The notes: generated by a model not told the origin, from the letters alone. Counted from the stretch's first letter, positions 12,265-23,541 are shown. The stretch is DNA of 64,000 nucleotides from Benincasa hispida (GCF_009727055.1 NC_052359.1:63497792-63561791); one strand, 5' to 3'. Translations and numbers: made by a program.

Positions 12265-13665
12265 CTACGCCACTCGTGCACCACCCCGACTCACCACACT
12301 ACCCTTCCATAAATAACTACGTAACAGACGATCAACCTCATGAGTTACACACGCAGGCAACACGAATATGCTACACCAAAAAACCTGAAAGAACTGTAAA
12401 ATAGACCTAACAAGCTGCAACCTCCCAACAAATGAGAGGGACCTTGCTGCCCAACTTCTAATACGAGCTGTAATCCTCTGTATCAAAGGTGCACAATCCA
12501 TAGCCCTCACCCGACTCGCCAATAAAGGTAAACCCAGATACCTAACAAGCAACGAACCAAGAGAGACACCCATATACGCAGCTAGTTCCTCTGCCTCCTC
12601 AGACTTCACACCTGTAACAAACATGGAACTCTTCCCAACATTTGCAACTAACCCAGACAGCTCTGCAAACTCTATCAATACCTACCTCACAAACTCCAAA
12701 GAATCTCTCTCAGCTGCATAAAAAATCATCAAATCGTCTGCAAAAACCAAATGAGTTAAGCCTAAGCGCTCACACCGATCATGGAACCTAAACCACACAG
12801 GAGGTTTATTCAACAACCTAGACAAGACCTCCATCACCATCACAAACAAAAAAAAGAGACAACGGATCCCCCTGCTTCAACCCCTTCCTACTAGGAAAAA
12901 ATCCTTCAAGGGAACCATTAATCATCACAGAGAACTTAGGCGAAGTAACACAAGTCCTCACCCAACTAACAAACTGAAGAGGTGTACCTATAGCCAACAA
13001 CACCCCAAACAGAAAATCCCAATTCACCGAATCGTTAGCCTTCTAAATGTTACCTTTAACACTCAACACAGCTTCCCTCTGCCCTTCTTATAGCTCCCCA
13101 CAAGCTCCTGACACAATAAAACGTTATTGAAAATCGACCTACACGGAAAAAAAGCAGATTGATTACCACTAATGAAATCAGGCAACCACAATTGCAATCT
13201 CTCAGCTAAGATCCTCGAGATACACTTCTACACAACATTACAACATGAAATAGGACGAAACTCCTCTATACGTTCAGCTCCCCGTCTCTTAGGGATGAGA
13301 GTAATAGTAGTAGAATTAACTCCACCAGGTAGGTAACATGTCTTAAAAAAATTCAGCACAACGTCACAGAAATCATCCCCAACCACACTCCAAGCAGATC
13401 TGTAAAAATCCATCGAAAACCCATCAGGCTCAGGAGCCTTCCCAAACTTCATCGAGAATAAAGCCTTCTGAATCTTCTCCTGACTCACTGGTCGACCAAG
13501 TTCCTCCACCCCTTCCTCGGGCCAGCTGAATTGCACAATATCCTCAACTCGGGCAGTAAGATCCCTATACCCCACATGCTGAGCCTCTAAGCAACCCCGA
13601 AAGAACTCTACCACCACCCCTGCCACCCTATCATGCACCGTCTGACGAGTCCCCCCATCATCCAA
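12265..13665 (-). pseudogene. LINE reverse transcriptase (broken)
   Basis: Three pieces of the RVT_1 domain are visible in order on the minus strand. Positions 13665-13228 carry KAPEPDGFSMDFYRSAW, ITLIPKRRG and FRPISCCNV. Positions 13027-12818 carry RKGLKQGDPLS. Near 12733-12744 lies the catalytic FADD, in the context THLVFADDLMIF. Positions 12678-12265 form the C-terminal thumb region (SGLVANVGKSSMFVTG, YLGLPLLASRVRAMD). Frame changes and stops separate them, so no active enzyme is encoded. The fingers motif reads EPDGF instead of the usual GPDGF. Confidence 0.88.
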
Positions 13666-13687
13666 GACTGTAAATAAACCACTGCAG

Positions 13688-14809
13688 CTACGACGAGAAC
13701 GAACACAGTGATGAAAAAAAGTTTGTGTTCATGTCACTTAACTCCAGCCACCTGACCCTGGCCTTCTGCCGGAGAGACACCTCCTCCAATCTCACCACTG
13801 ACCAAAACACCTTAGTGGCCCAAGCCGCCTCCGCACACACCGACTCTGAATCAGGATTCCTTTCTACCGCAGCCTGAGAAACTTCCATAACCTGCCTAGC
13901 TGCCCGCACCTCATCAGCTAACACAGAGATACGCCTATCAAACGATGCACGAAAAACCCACTTCACTGCCTTTAAATTTCGCACAAAACTAACCATAGGA
14001 GATACATCCTCAGACCTTCTCCACATTGACCTGATAGTATCAAGAAAACCCCTTGCCTCCACCCAGTAAGAAAAATAACGAAATGTAGGAGGCGACCTAC
14101 TCCTCGTCTCCCCTGTAGAAATCAGAAGAGGGCTATGATCAGAAATCCCCCACTGACCAACTTTAACCTCCGAATACGGATAAGCTACCTTCCACACCTC
14201 ATTGGACAAGCATCGATCTAAGTGGCGCAAGATACCATTCTTCTGAAGTTTACTAGTCCAGGTAAACCAGTTACTTATCACACCAAACTCAACCAGATCT
14301 GCCTCCAATAACATCTCATCAAACTCCTCCATCTCCCTCAAGTTAGGGAAACCACCAAAATCCTCCGAACTACTACGAATATCATTAAAATCCCTCAAAA
14401 CAACTCCAGGAAGCTGCCACGAGGCACACACATCAATCAACTGAGACCACAAGTTTCTCCTCTCGCTCACGTGATTAGAGGCATACATAGCACCAATATG
14501 TACCTTAGCACTGAATACAATATCCACTAAGGTTCTAGAAATGAATTAATCCTCACTAACATCAATGAAAAAATCATAGACACTCTTCCGCCACATCACC
14601 CAAATCCTCCCAACTCCCTGCACACTATAGCTACACACATAACTCCAGGCATCACCAAACCTACCCATCATCATACCAAAATTCTCACGACGAACCCTCG
14701 TCTCAAGCAAACAACATAAAGTAACAGAAGAGGAAGTCAGAAAGTCTGCCACCACCCTACACTTCACAGGGTCATTCAACCCCCTAACATTCCAGGAATA
14801 CCAAATCAT
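13688..14809 (-). pseudogene. LINE AP-endonuclease domain (broken)
   Basis: Two reading frames make up the domain. Positions 14809-14546 begin MIWYSWNVRGLND, with the conserved Asn, followed by LLETR, with the catalytic Glu. Positions 14527-13688 contain DFNDI, HLDRCLSN and GISDHSPLLI, the Asp-Asn and Asp-His motifs of exo/endo/phosphatase nucleases. They then run into LRQKARVRWLELSDMNTNFF, the linker to the RT. A frame break at about 14.53 kb separates the halves, and the usual GDFN reads RDFN. The domain would nick target DNA for target-primed reverse transcription if intact. Confidence 0.85.
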
Positions 14810-15125
14810 GAATCTTGCAAGAGATCATACCTACCACTTCCTAGTGGGCCTTTGTCCAAACTTCTGAACATCCCATCCATAACAAGCAACAGATCAGGAT
14901 CTGCCTGCACTAGTGCCAATGCCAACGAGTCTCCCCCTTATCACATAAAACATCAAACTGATTACAATCATCAACATGCTTTACAAACGACCCATAAACT
15001 ACTCTGCTCTTCAAGGGCGCCGTACCCGGTGACCCACTATCACCCCTATGCCCTACACCTCCTCTATCACGCCTACGTCGACTAACCATAGTAAATTCTT
15101 TGCAAAAAGGAGTTAGTCTTTTAAT

Positions 15126-15771
15126 CAATAAACAATAAATAGATATACTAATTAAATCAAACTTAATAATATATGTATTAATTAAAATTAATTAAATATA
15201 ACTAGTTTAATTAATCAAATCCAATTAATTAACTAACTTATTAAATATCATATTGCTGCAACAAAATGGACATTTTATGACACATAAATAGTAGCAATGG
15301 ATAGTAGAGAAAAAAGAGTCACTAAAGCTTAAAACAGACGTTTTTTGGCGAGAAAAACGAAGTTTCTTTTGATTTTCCAAAATTTATGACACTTTTTTTT
15401 GTGTCACGAATTTATGACTATAAATAACAGTCATTAAATGTGCGAAAATGAAAAGGGCATGATTTTGACGGGAAAAGAGGGAAAATTTTGGATTTTTGGA
15501 CTATGATAACAATTTTTTTGTGTCACCAATTCATGACTAAAATTAATAGTCATTGAAGAGTGACTATTTTTTGGTTTCCCTCCTTTCGCCATTTTCATTC
15601 CCCTCTCAAATTTTGTTTCCCTCCTTTCTCAATTATCAGTTAGAAAATGCCAAATAAAAACAACTCCAAACCTTAAGTTCCTTTTTTTCTATCCCTCTTT
15701 CGCTTTTCCTTCCCCAACCCTCTTCGTCTCTCCATTGCTCCCCATTCTCTTTCTTCTTCCCCTTCTACAAG
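15126..15771. other. AT-rich spacer with a duplicated GTGTCAC motif
   Basis: Positions 15126-15245 are almost pure A/T (AATTAATTAA strings, as inside the LTR at 54.9-55.1 kb). Positions 15370-15440 and 15505-15570 share an imperfect repeat, TTTTGTGTCACNAATTNATGACT then AGTCATT, in which ATGACT...AGTCAT is also a short inverted pair. It is probably a transposon remnant. No coding sequence is seen. Confidence 0.4.
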
Positions 15772-16184
15772 GAAAATTTCACAAAATGATCTAAAAACCA
15801 AAAACTTTTCTACCAATGACCTCTTCTTAAAAACTTTTCTACCACTGACTTTTGTCCATGCGAAATTCCAAAATTACCCCCAATTTTAAAAAAGCATTCA
15901 GACTGTTTGGTATCCGCGCGCCTCTACGAATATTTTACAATGGTAAGTCCCTCATTTCCTTCATTTCCTTCTCAAATCATTTCTCTTCGAAGAATTTTCT
16001 CTCAAATTTGTTCTCATTTTCTCTCCAAACTTCAGTCGAGCACTCCTTGCAAGTTTCTCGCTAGTCGTTTCTACGCACTTGCCACCTTTTTCGGGATCTG
16101 AAAGGTATGAGACTCTTCTCCTTGAAGAATACATGTTGATATTCGAGGTTTGACTATCTTTTACGGTTTAATCATGTATTTGTT

Positions 16185-16770
16185 CGTAATCGATCGTTGA
16201 GAGAATACTAAGCGATCGGATAGAGAATACTAAGCAAGTGTTTAGATATTAAGTGACGGATAGAGATTACTATGCGATCAAATAGAGAATACTAAGTGAT
16301 CGTTTAGATATATATTGTGTGATCGTTTAGGTTTATATCGTGCGATCGTTTAGGTTTATATCGTGTGAGCGATCGTTTAGCTAACTGTTACACGATCGTT
16401 TAGATATTTATTGTTTGATCGTTTAGGTTTATATCGTGCGATCGTTTAGCTATCTGTTATGTGATCATTTAGCTAACTGTTACGCGATCGTTTAGATATT
16501 TATTGTGTGATTGTTTAAGTTTATATCGTGCGACCGTTTAGCTATATGTTATGCGATCATTTAACTATTTGTTATGTGATCATTTAGCTACTTGTTACAA
16601 GATCGTTTAGATATTTATTGTGTGATCGTTTAGGTTTATATTGTATAATCATTTAGCTATCTATTATGCGATCGTTTAGCTAATTGTTATGCGATTGTTG
16701 AGATATATGTTATGCGATCGTTGAGATATCTGTTATGCAATCATTTAATTTTTGTCATGCGATTATTTAC
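16185..16770 (+). repeat. Tandem array 1, GATCGTTTAG core, 23-bp period
   Basis: Degenerate repeats of the form GATCGTTTAGNTATNTGTTATGC. Consecutive GATCG starts are 23 bp apart in most units read (for example around 16395-16545). The array lies just upstream of the DUF1985-like exon and ends at a TTGCAG acceptor-like site (about 16776-16781), so it occupies a leader or first intron. Confidence 0.85.
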
Positions 16771-16781
16771 TAATTGTTGCA

Positions 16782-17505
16782 GTGTACAACGATATCAGAT
16801 TGATAAGATGGACATCCCTACTTAGAAATATTTTCCTGTTACAGTCTCTTGTCAAATCCATAAAAGTGCCTCTGTGATTAAGAATAAGTTGACAAAAGAA
16901 TAGATGAGATTGTGTAGGAAAACTGCCTTTGGTCCCCTGTTGGATATAGATCTTGTTTTTAATAGATAACTTTTGCACCACTTTCTGTTAAGAGAGGTAG
17001 CGGATGCGAAGCCAGACTTTATATCATTCAAAATTCTAGGGAAGAAGGTAACATTCTCCCAAGACAATTTTAACCTGATAACTGGGTTGTGGCAAACAGG
17101 GAAAATAGTATAAAGCGAAACAAGCGGTGAAAGGCTGCGAGAACTCATTATTGGACAGAAGGACCCAAATGAAAAGGATAGTTCTTGTAAGTATGTATAG
17201 ATCACATTCGAGAAGTTCAATTTTAATAATGATGAAGTTGATGTCAAGGTTGCATTGGCACTATTCATCGAAATGGTGATGATTGGAAAAGACAAGAAAA
17301 CCCAATTCTATGTGAATATATTTGGGATTGTCGATGATCTTGAAGTCTTTGTATATTACAATTGGCTTTCTCTCTTTTATAAATATACATTGAATAGCAT
17401 GAAGACTATCATGTGTGGGAAGAATGAGACATATGATTCAAAGAAAGCAAAAAATGATCTTCGTGCCTCATATTACTGTATAAAGAGATTCGTACTTGCA
17501 TTCTA
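16782..17505 (+). pseudogene. DUF1985-like N-terminal exon of the Ulp1 gene
   Basis: Readable pieces include FGPLLDIDLVFN, EVADAKPDFISFKILGKKVTF, DNFNLITGLWQTG and DEVDVKVALALFIEMVMIGKDKK. The last frame stays open over 17255-17504 and continues with FVYYNWLSLFYKYTLNSMK. This is the pattern of the plant-specific DUF1985 region that precedes Ulp1-like proteases in transposon-borne genes. Stops interrupt it (near 16.82, 16.90, 16.96, 17.11 and 17.20 kb). A second exon follows at about 17589-17740 (VWAYKILSTSSKFIATKVSKV...RILRWTYSRALSYQSL). Confidence 0.65.
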
Positions 17506-17829
17506 AGTATGTATTTTTGTTTCTAATTCACTTTAATATGCATTGAACATGTGTGTTATGTACGTGTAACAAAATTCCCATATCATAGGTTTGGGCTTAC
17601 AAAATTTTATCTACATCAAGTAAGTTCATAGCCACCAAAGTCAGCAAGGTTACAATTTTTAGAATTCTTAGATGGACTTATTCCCGTGCTCTATCTTACC
17701 AATCATTGAGAAATAATGTTTTCCAACAAAAAAAAAGTAAGTAACCGATCACTTCTGACTTGCTCATTTATTTATAGTTTCATATATTTTTACTTGCTTA
17801 GTTGTTTATGTACACTCTTATTGTGTCAA

Positions 17830-18256
17830 GACTTATACCTAACACAAAGAAGATAAGGTACAAGGAGGACCGACTGGAAGGACTTAATATGGTTAATGTT
17901 GTTAGACAAAGAAGGATCGAAGGGGTTGAACACTCCATCGATACTCACGAGTCCACTAGGGGGGCACGAAGAGCATGAACCCCATGCAGATCAACCTGTA
18001 AATGTGCAGCATATAGAGCCGAAACCACGTATGCCGGTTTAGTTAACTCTTTGAAAGGTAAGAGGCAGCAGAAGTCCTCAAGACATCGTCATTCCAAATC
18101 CTACAAGGTCCTTAGGGAGGAAATTAAAGAAGTTCGCAAAGATTTGGCGAACTTGATTGCCATGGTCCGTCAGATGGGAGATGTATTTATTGTCCAACAT
18201 CATCTGATGGGCCAACAACTAAACGAAATAAAGATGATAGTCCATCGTCTGAATGA
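17830..18256 (+). pseudogene. Middle exon of the MULE Ulp1 gene, charged helical region
   Basis: Positions 18051-18256 read as a basic, helix-prone segment (KGKRQQKSSRHRHSKSYKVL then EEIKEVRKDLANLIAMVRQM). It ends at a GT (GTATGT) exactly where tandem array 2 begins. The upstream part (about 17830-18040: IRYKEDRLEGLNMVNVVR) carries a stop. Low-complexity and coiled-coil linkers between DUF1985 and Ulp1 are usual in these genes. Further linker exons are likely at about 19010-19270 (acidic, Asp/Asn/His-rich) and 19340-19680 (Pro/Ser/Gln-rich). Confidence 0.45.
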
Positions 18257-18975
18257 GGTATGTATTTCTGTACAGTCGTTTAGACATTCTCAAATGGTAA
18301 CGATCGTTTACATAGTCTTATAAGATTGTTTAGATAATCTAAATGATCGTTTAAAAAAATATGTCTAAACGATCACTTATATTTTCTAAACGATCATTTA
18401 GATAATCTTAAATGATCGTTTAGAAAATATAGACGATCGTTTAATATTATCAAACAATCGTTAAGATAATATAAACAATCGCTTATATTTTCTAAGCGAT
18501 CGTTTACATATTCTTAAATGATCGTTTAGAAAATATAGACAATCGTTTAGGATTATCAAATAGTCGTTTAGTTAATCTAAATGATCGCTTATATTTTCTA
18601 AATGATTGTTTACATATTCTTACATGATTATTTAGAAAATATAGATGATTTTTTAGGATTATTAAACGATCGTTTAGATAATCTAAACGATCGCTTACAT
18701 TTTCTAAGCTACCGATTACATATTCTTAAATGATCATTTAGAAAATATAGACGATCATTTAGATAATCTAAACGATCGCTTACATTTTCTAAACGATCGT
18801 TTACATATTCTTAAATGATCATTTAGATAATCTAAACGATTGCTTATATTTTCTAAGCGACCGTTTACATATCCTTAAATGATCGTTTAGAAAATATAGA
18901 CGGTCGTTTAGATAGTCTTAAATGATCACTTGGATTTTCTAATAATAGTCTTAAAGATTATTAAATGATTGTTTG
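18257..18975 (+). repeat. Tandem array 2, GATCGTTTAG core, 21-bp period
   Basis: Units alternate between GATCGTTTAGAAAATATAGAC, GATCGTTTACATATTCTTAAAT and AATCGCTTATATTTTCTAAGC. Successive GATCG/AATCG starts are 21 bp apart in nearly all units read, with occasional 22. Several junctions create the perfect palindrome TAAACGATCGTTTA (for example near 18665). The array fills an apparent intron of the Ulp1-like gene. Confidence 0.88.
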
Positions 18976-19874
18976 GATTTTCGTTTGATTTGTTCAAGAT
19001 AGTAATAATATAAGAACTCATCATGATGAGTGGGACAATAATGAGGGAATTTCTCGTGATGATAATAATGATGACGGTAATAATACCCACAAAGAACATG
19101 GAGAAGATCTCCCTCAGACCAGTGCACATGAACATGTCAATGAACAGCCAGTTCATCAGACCACTGATGAAATACATGAACTCCCCACAAGCTTTCCATC
19201 TTAGGGGTCATTTCGATACGGATTCAGCCCAATTTATGAGGACTTTAACTCAAAAGGATGCCACTAAAGTCAAGGTAAGGCTATTGTATGAATCAGTTAT
19301 CTTAACATTGTATTGTCACTGATCTATAATTTAAATGTAGGATAAAAACGATCGCAAGCATTGGAAAAAGAAAAACCAACCAAGTTCACACCTGAGGATG
19401 TGAAAAGGGGGAAAAAGGGAGATTCTCTTTCTAGTGATCCTCAACACCCTCATACAAGTAATCTTCAACCACCTTATTCACCTTCAAAATCTTCTCAGCC
19501 CCAATCTCAAGAAGCTCAACCACCTGTAGTAGGATTAAAGCCGACCATTGGTGTTATCAATCCCAACCCAATGGTCCCTGTACCTGACTTCCCTATAAGG
19601 ACCGTTAGTTCCTACGACCTATGCTTCCCAGTCCCAGATGTTATGTGGAATGCATACAAAAAATGGAAGTCATCCTAAAACCAAAATTAGGAGCGGATGG
19701 TAGTATATACCTTTAGGACCAAGAATTTCTTCAAAACACTCGAGCAGAACACATAGGTGCTTGAAGATGTGAGTATTTCTATTAATTCAGGAAATTATGC
19801 ACGATCTCTAAGATAATTCTACATGATCATTAGAATTTACAATATTTATAATTATATTTTTCTTTGTTGGACAA

Positions 19875-20609
19875 GACTATAGATCTCCTATTGATGCACG
19901 TGCATTAGAAGTTGCACTCAAAACTTGACTTGTGCAAGTACCGATTCACGGTGGTTGCTTTAACCTTCACGGTAAGGAAATTTCACATATTTATTGAAAT
20001 TACTCCTCACTCAATCATGTATTTACATCTTGCCTTTCCCAGGGTGCTTTGATATAGCCAAAGGGAATTGCTTCTAAGATCTTGTTAGAAAGGTCTTGAA
20101 ATGGAGGATGACAAAGTGGCAGGCTAGTTGGATCATGAAGCACACATGAGATTTTGGACAGACTCTCACTTCTTCACTGACTACGTGCTTGGACAATATG
20201 AAAAATATAAGCCAACGTGGACGGATGTTGACTTCGTATTTGGGCCAATCAATATCAAACAACACTGACTTATACTTGCCATCGATCTGAGAGGTGCACA
20301 ATCTTTGTATTTGACTCCATGCCGAACTACATCGGTAGCGACATAGTTGATGGTTATGTTCAGCTCGTGGCCAGAGCAATACCTTCGATGTTGATTTCTG
20401 TCCAATTTGACATTCAATATAGAAGGTTCAAGTACGGGCAATGGGAAGTGAAGAGATCGAAGGTGATCCTTCAAGAGTGCAGGTCTGTAGATTATGGCAT
20501 TTTTTTTTTTGCTAAATTTATAGAATATTGTGTAAGTGGTGTTGATAGGGCTAGCTTAACACAAGCTAATATGGCATTGTATAGAAGACGGTATGTTGCC
20601 CAGGTGTGA
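19875..20609 (+). pseudogene. Ulp1-type (C48) cysteine protease domain, inactivated
   Basis: Family role: SUMO-deconjugating cysteine protease, here transposon-borne. Visible motifs in order are FWTDSHFFTDYVLGQYEKY, then VFGPINIKQH with the catalytic His at 20263-20265, then VFDSM with the catalytic Asp at 20313-20315, then SVDYGIFFFAKFIEY. In Ulp1 enzymes the last motif is DCG with the nucleophilic Cys. Here codon 20493-20495 is TAT (Tyr). In addition, the Trp that normally follows His is a TGA stop (20266-20268), and about 2 extra bases near 20290 shift the frame between His and Asp. The domain is therefore dead at three levels. The open frame 20319-20609 is the C-terminal part. Confidence 0.75.
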
Positions 20610-20639
20610 GCAAATAAATATTTATGGTAATAGAATTCA

Positions 20640-20975
20640 AATTGCACTATACATTTAACTAAGCAAATAAATAACTAAGCAATCACCCAAAATTAACTAA
20701 ACGATCACATATATCTGAGTAAACGATCATACATAATAACTACAATAACGCATACAAATAACAAAGCAATCGCATACAAATAATAAAGTGATCGCATAGA
20801 AATAACTAAGTTATTGCATAGATCGAAGTAAACGATCGCACATAATAACTAAGCGATCGCCCATAAATAACCAAGCGATTTCCCATAAATAACTAAGCGA
20901 TTGTATATAAATAACTAATCGATTGCCCATGAATAACTAAACGATCGTCCATTTATAACAAATCAATCGCATACA
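20640..20975 (+). repeat. Tandem array 3, GATCGC core, 22-bp period
   Basis: Degenerate units of the type GATCGCCCATAAATAACTAAGC. Spacing between successive GAT(C/T)G starts is 22 bp in the clear units (20845-20960). The array lies in the space between the convergent Ulp1-like and transposase genes. The core is the same CGATCG as in arrays 1 and 2, but the linker sequence differs. Confidence 0.85.
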
Positions 20976-21193
20976 AATTACATATCGTTGAGCCTAGATG
21001 GGCTAGTGTTAGGTGTTATTAATGTTTGTCTGCACGTTGTTTTGTTATGATCTCTCTGACTATATCGTATACACCTATGTATTTGACATGGCTCCTCTCC
21101 AGTAGAAGGTATCCTAATGGTTTGACGTCGATCGACAATTGATACCTTTCGTGGTAGTAAAATTTCAAAGTCTTCAAATTTTGGTCTTAGACT

Positions 21194-22283
21194 CTATTCT
21201 TGTCTATGTTCAACTGAGAAGATTGCTTCGGTGTAAGCAGTAAGCACACACTCAACTGTAAACAATTTTGCACATAATGTTTGAACATTAATTTTTCTCA
21301 GGGTCACTACAGATATTGCATGGGAGCACAGGATCTCGATGCAATTAAACTCCATACAAGTATATTTCCGTGAACAAAGATCAACCAAGCCCCCCAAATA
21401 TCCATCGTCCACATTAATTATATGCATGTCCATTGGAGAAACATGATACGACATCAATTCCGATTCCTTAAGAATACTCATTGCGTAATCAGTTATAATG
21501 TATGTGCATGCCATTGCATGTGTGCGTCGAACATAGAACCAACCTTATAGTCACTCACGGATATGTTCCAATAACTTCTTGATTGATAGGTCTTATGCAT
21601 CTTTCAATACTCCATTGTTCTACTATATTTTTCGTCATCTTGTCATACTTACAATAGACTTGATAAACCTTTGCTTACTGTTGTAATCCAATTTCCTCAA
21701 AATAGGCCATCACACTAGGATATTTATGGAGCTTAGCCCAATACATCTAAAACTCAGACATTCTATAAGCTTTCACCGCTAGAAATTTTCCAATCAAATT
21801 GTTTCGAATATGATATATATATAGGGCATGAAATGGATCAGGGAATATACTTGAAACAGCCCTTGCAATTGAGATGTGATGATCTGATATAATCACTAAA
21901 TTCAGAATGTCTCATATCGAAGCCTTCAAATGAGTCATGAACCAAGTCCATGATGCATTGTTCTCACCATTCACAATACTGAAAGGGATAAGATATTTTT
22001 TATTATTGTCATTGATACATGTTGTTATTAACAACACACCTTTGTATTTGTCATGCAAATGGGTCCCATCAACAACGATTACTGAGCGGATGCAGTTAAA
22101 AAAACCTTTGATACACGGACCAAGTGCCACGAAGACGTACTTAAAGTATTGCCCATCCTCTACTTCAACCTCAAATATTGTACATGGATCTACAAACTTA
22201 AGTGCTTCGTGATAGAACCTCGAAATGACTCCGGAATAGAGTGTCCAAGGGTCATTAGATACATGCGATTTAACAGTTTCCAC
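21194..22283 (-). pseudogene. MuDR/MULE-type transposase, broken
   Basis: DDE transposase of Mutator-like elements. Minus-strand frame 22283-21912 contains YFKYVFVALGPCIKGFFNCI, VIVVDGTHLHDKYKGVLL (with a catalytic Asp), INDNNKKYLIPFSIVNGEN and ASWTWFMTHLKASI, all diagnostic of the MULE transposase domain. Frame 21514-21194 holds a SWIM-type zinc-finger pattern (CSRKYTCMEF...EILCSHAISVV), which normally follows the catalytic domain. Stops and lost frames separate the parts, and the N-terminal DNA-binding region is missing or replaced by Copia gag sequence. Confidence 0.8.
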
Positions 22284-22440
22284 TTCATATTATTAGTCAT
22301 ATTCAATTGTTCCTCAGCAGAAATAGGTTTATCGGTCTTTAATGCAAGATCTAGATCCATACACCCGAGAAGTATCTCTAGGCTTTCCTTCCAAACCTTG
22401 AAGTTTGATCCATTCAACTTAGGGATTGAACTCAGATTTC
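22200..22440 (-). pseudogene. Copia gag N-terminal fragment
   Basis: The minus-strand frame from 22417 down reads MNGSNFKVWKESLEILLGCM then DLDLALKTDKP and HSIPESFRGSI. This is the start of a Copia-type gag polyprotein, not a transposase. It abuts and partly overlaps, in another frame, the upstream edge of the MULE transposase. It is either a nested insertion remnant or a capture. Confidence 0.65.
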
Positions 22441-22960
22441 CAGATATTTAAGTAAAACAACTAAGACAATAAACAATAAAGCATATACTCACAATTAAAA
22501 TATGACAAAATAATTTCACATATATAGTGAGCCCCTTTAACAAGATACCTAACACAACACTGATGTAGTCTCTAGGTAAAAACATCAACGGTAAATGATA
22601 CTCTCAACGTAGTAATGAAAGTATTGATAATAAACTCGGTAAAAAAAAAAAAAGCCTTTTTTTACTGACTATTTTTCACATGAGCAATCCTTATAATTGT
22701 CGCATACTCATTACCACATGCATACCAACAATTTGACCAAATAATTATCTTCCTTTAGGTCAACAATTATCCACATAAATTAATGAACATGCACTTCTTA
22801 TATCTTAGAATTAAACTAGTATGGATAGCAGATGCTACTTTGGTAGCATATTATTTGGTCAATTCAATCTAAAATACAAGCCACAATAATACTTATATTA
22901 TTGTACAAAAGTAATAGAAAAAGAACACCAATTAGAATTTACTAAATTTCACTCAATAAC
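22441..22960. other. Non-coding AT-rich stretch
   Basis: I see no domain, RNA gene or clear repeat here. An A-run with flanking T-run (about 22641-22672) could form a weak hairpin. It may include the undetected right end of the MULE. Confidence 0.3.
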
Positions 22961-23397
22961 TGCATACATTGAAACGGTTCAGTTTGATGGTCAAACCAGA
23001 TCGAACCAAAATTTCTAATATGCGAAACCGACTGAATCGATTGATTGGTTCAAGTCGAACCACATATATGTGGTTTGGTTCAGTTTTAAATTCGATTTTA
23101 GTATTCTTAAAATATCTATGTTATATATTTTTTCTAATTAAAAATGGTTTGGTTCGGTTCAACTCAGTTTAAAATTGAGTTTTACTCTTTTTTTTAAATA
23201 TATAAATAAATAAATAAATATATTAGTTAAAAACGATTTGGTTGTTTTTGAAATTGAAACCAAACCGAACTGAATTAATTCGGTTTCAAAATTTCTTCAA
23301 ACCGGACCGAACCACATTTTTCGATTTCACTGAGTTTTGGTTCGGTTCGGTTCGATTTTTAGAAACGATTCGGTTTTTGCGGTTTGAATGGCCACCC
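22960..23397. repeat. AACCGAACC / GGTTCGGTT-rich dispersed repeat
   Basis: GGTTTGGTTCAGTT, GGTTTGGTTCGGTT, AAACCAAACCGAACTG and TTCGGTTCGGTTCG occur on both strands and end in GCGGTTTGAATGGCCACCCC. This GGTTCGGTT-rich composition with a CCACCCCTA edge is a common dispersed repeat type in dicot genomes. It is non-coding, and its class is not determinable here. Confidence 0.55.
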
Positions 23398-23460
23398 CTA
23401 ATAATCATGTGAATATCATAAAAAATATATATACATCAACAAACTCAAACGTAGATTCAC

Positions 23461-23541
23461 AACATGATCGATTAGACTTGAATCCACAACATGATCGATT
23501 AAACTTGAATCCACAACATGATGAATTAAAGTTGAATCCAC
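23461..23541 (+). repeat. 27-bp minisatellite, three copies
   Basis: Three adjacent 27-bp units of the form AACATGATCGATTAAACTTG+AATCCAC start at 23461, 23488 and 23515, each differing at a few positions. Related decayed AAACTTGAATC / GATTAAT units continue to about 23770. Confidence 0.8.

Larger units (their letters stand above)
10948..15125 (-). mobile_element. Degenerate LINE (L1-type non-LTR retrotransposon)
   Basis: On the minus strand, the order from about 15.1 kb down is: the tail of an ORF1-like region, AP endonuclease, reverse transcriptase, then a zf-RVT-type C-terminal domain. The plus-strand T-run at 10948-10959 would be the 3' poly(A) tail. The body is clearly richer in G+C than its flanks. 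ORF1 is mostly absent, so the copy is 5'-truncated or eroded. Many frame breaks make it non-autonomous. GGAGTTA occurs just outside both ends (10934-10940 and 15109-15115) and could be part of a target duplication, although it does not abut the T-run. Confidence 0.85.
15772..22224. mobile_element. Degenerate Mutator-like element carrying a Ulp1-type gene
   Basis: A plus-strand gene (DUF1985-like N-terminal part, Ulp1-like C-terminal part, about 16.78-20.61 kb) faces a minus-strand MuDR-type transposase (about 22.22-21.19 kb). This is the layout of plant MULEs that captured a Ulp1 protease, such as CUMULE in melon. The left end is placed at GGAAAATTTCACAAAATG (15771 onwards), which resembles MULE termini. 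I could not find a matching inverted terminus on the right, so the right limit is only the end of transposase similarity. Both genes have stops and frameshifts. Confidence 0.65.

Noticed and set aside
16185..16770. Regular 23-bp array resembling CRISPR spacing
   Set aside because: The DNA is plant nuclear. Repeats are degenerate throughout and there is no constant repeat with unique spacers and no cas genes.
21937..22212. Plus-strand ORFs opposite the MULE transposase
   Set aside because: They are complement shadows of a recognised transposase frame.
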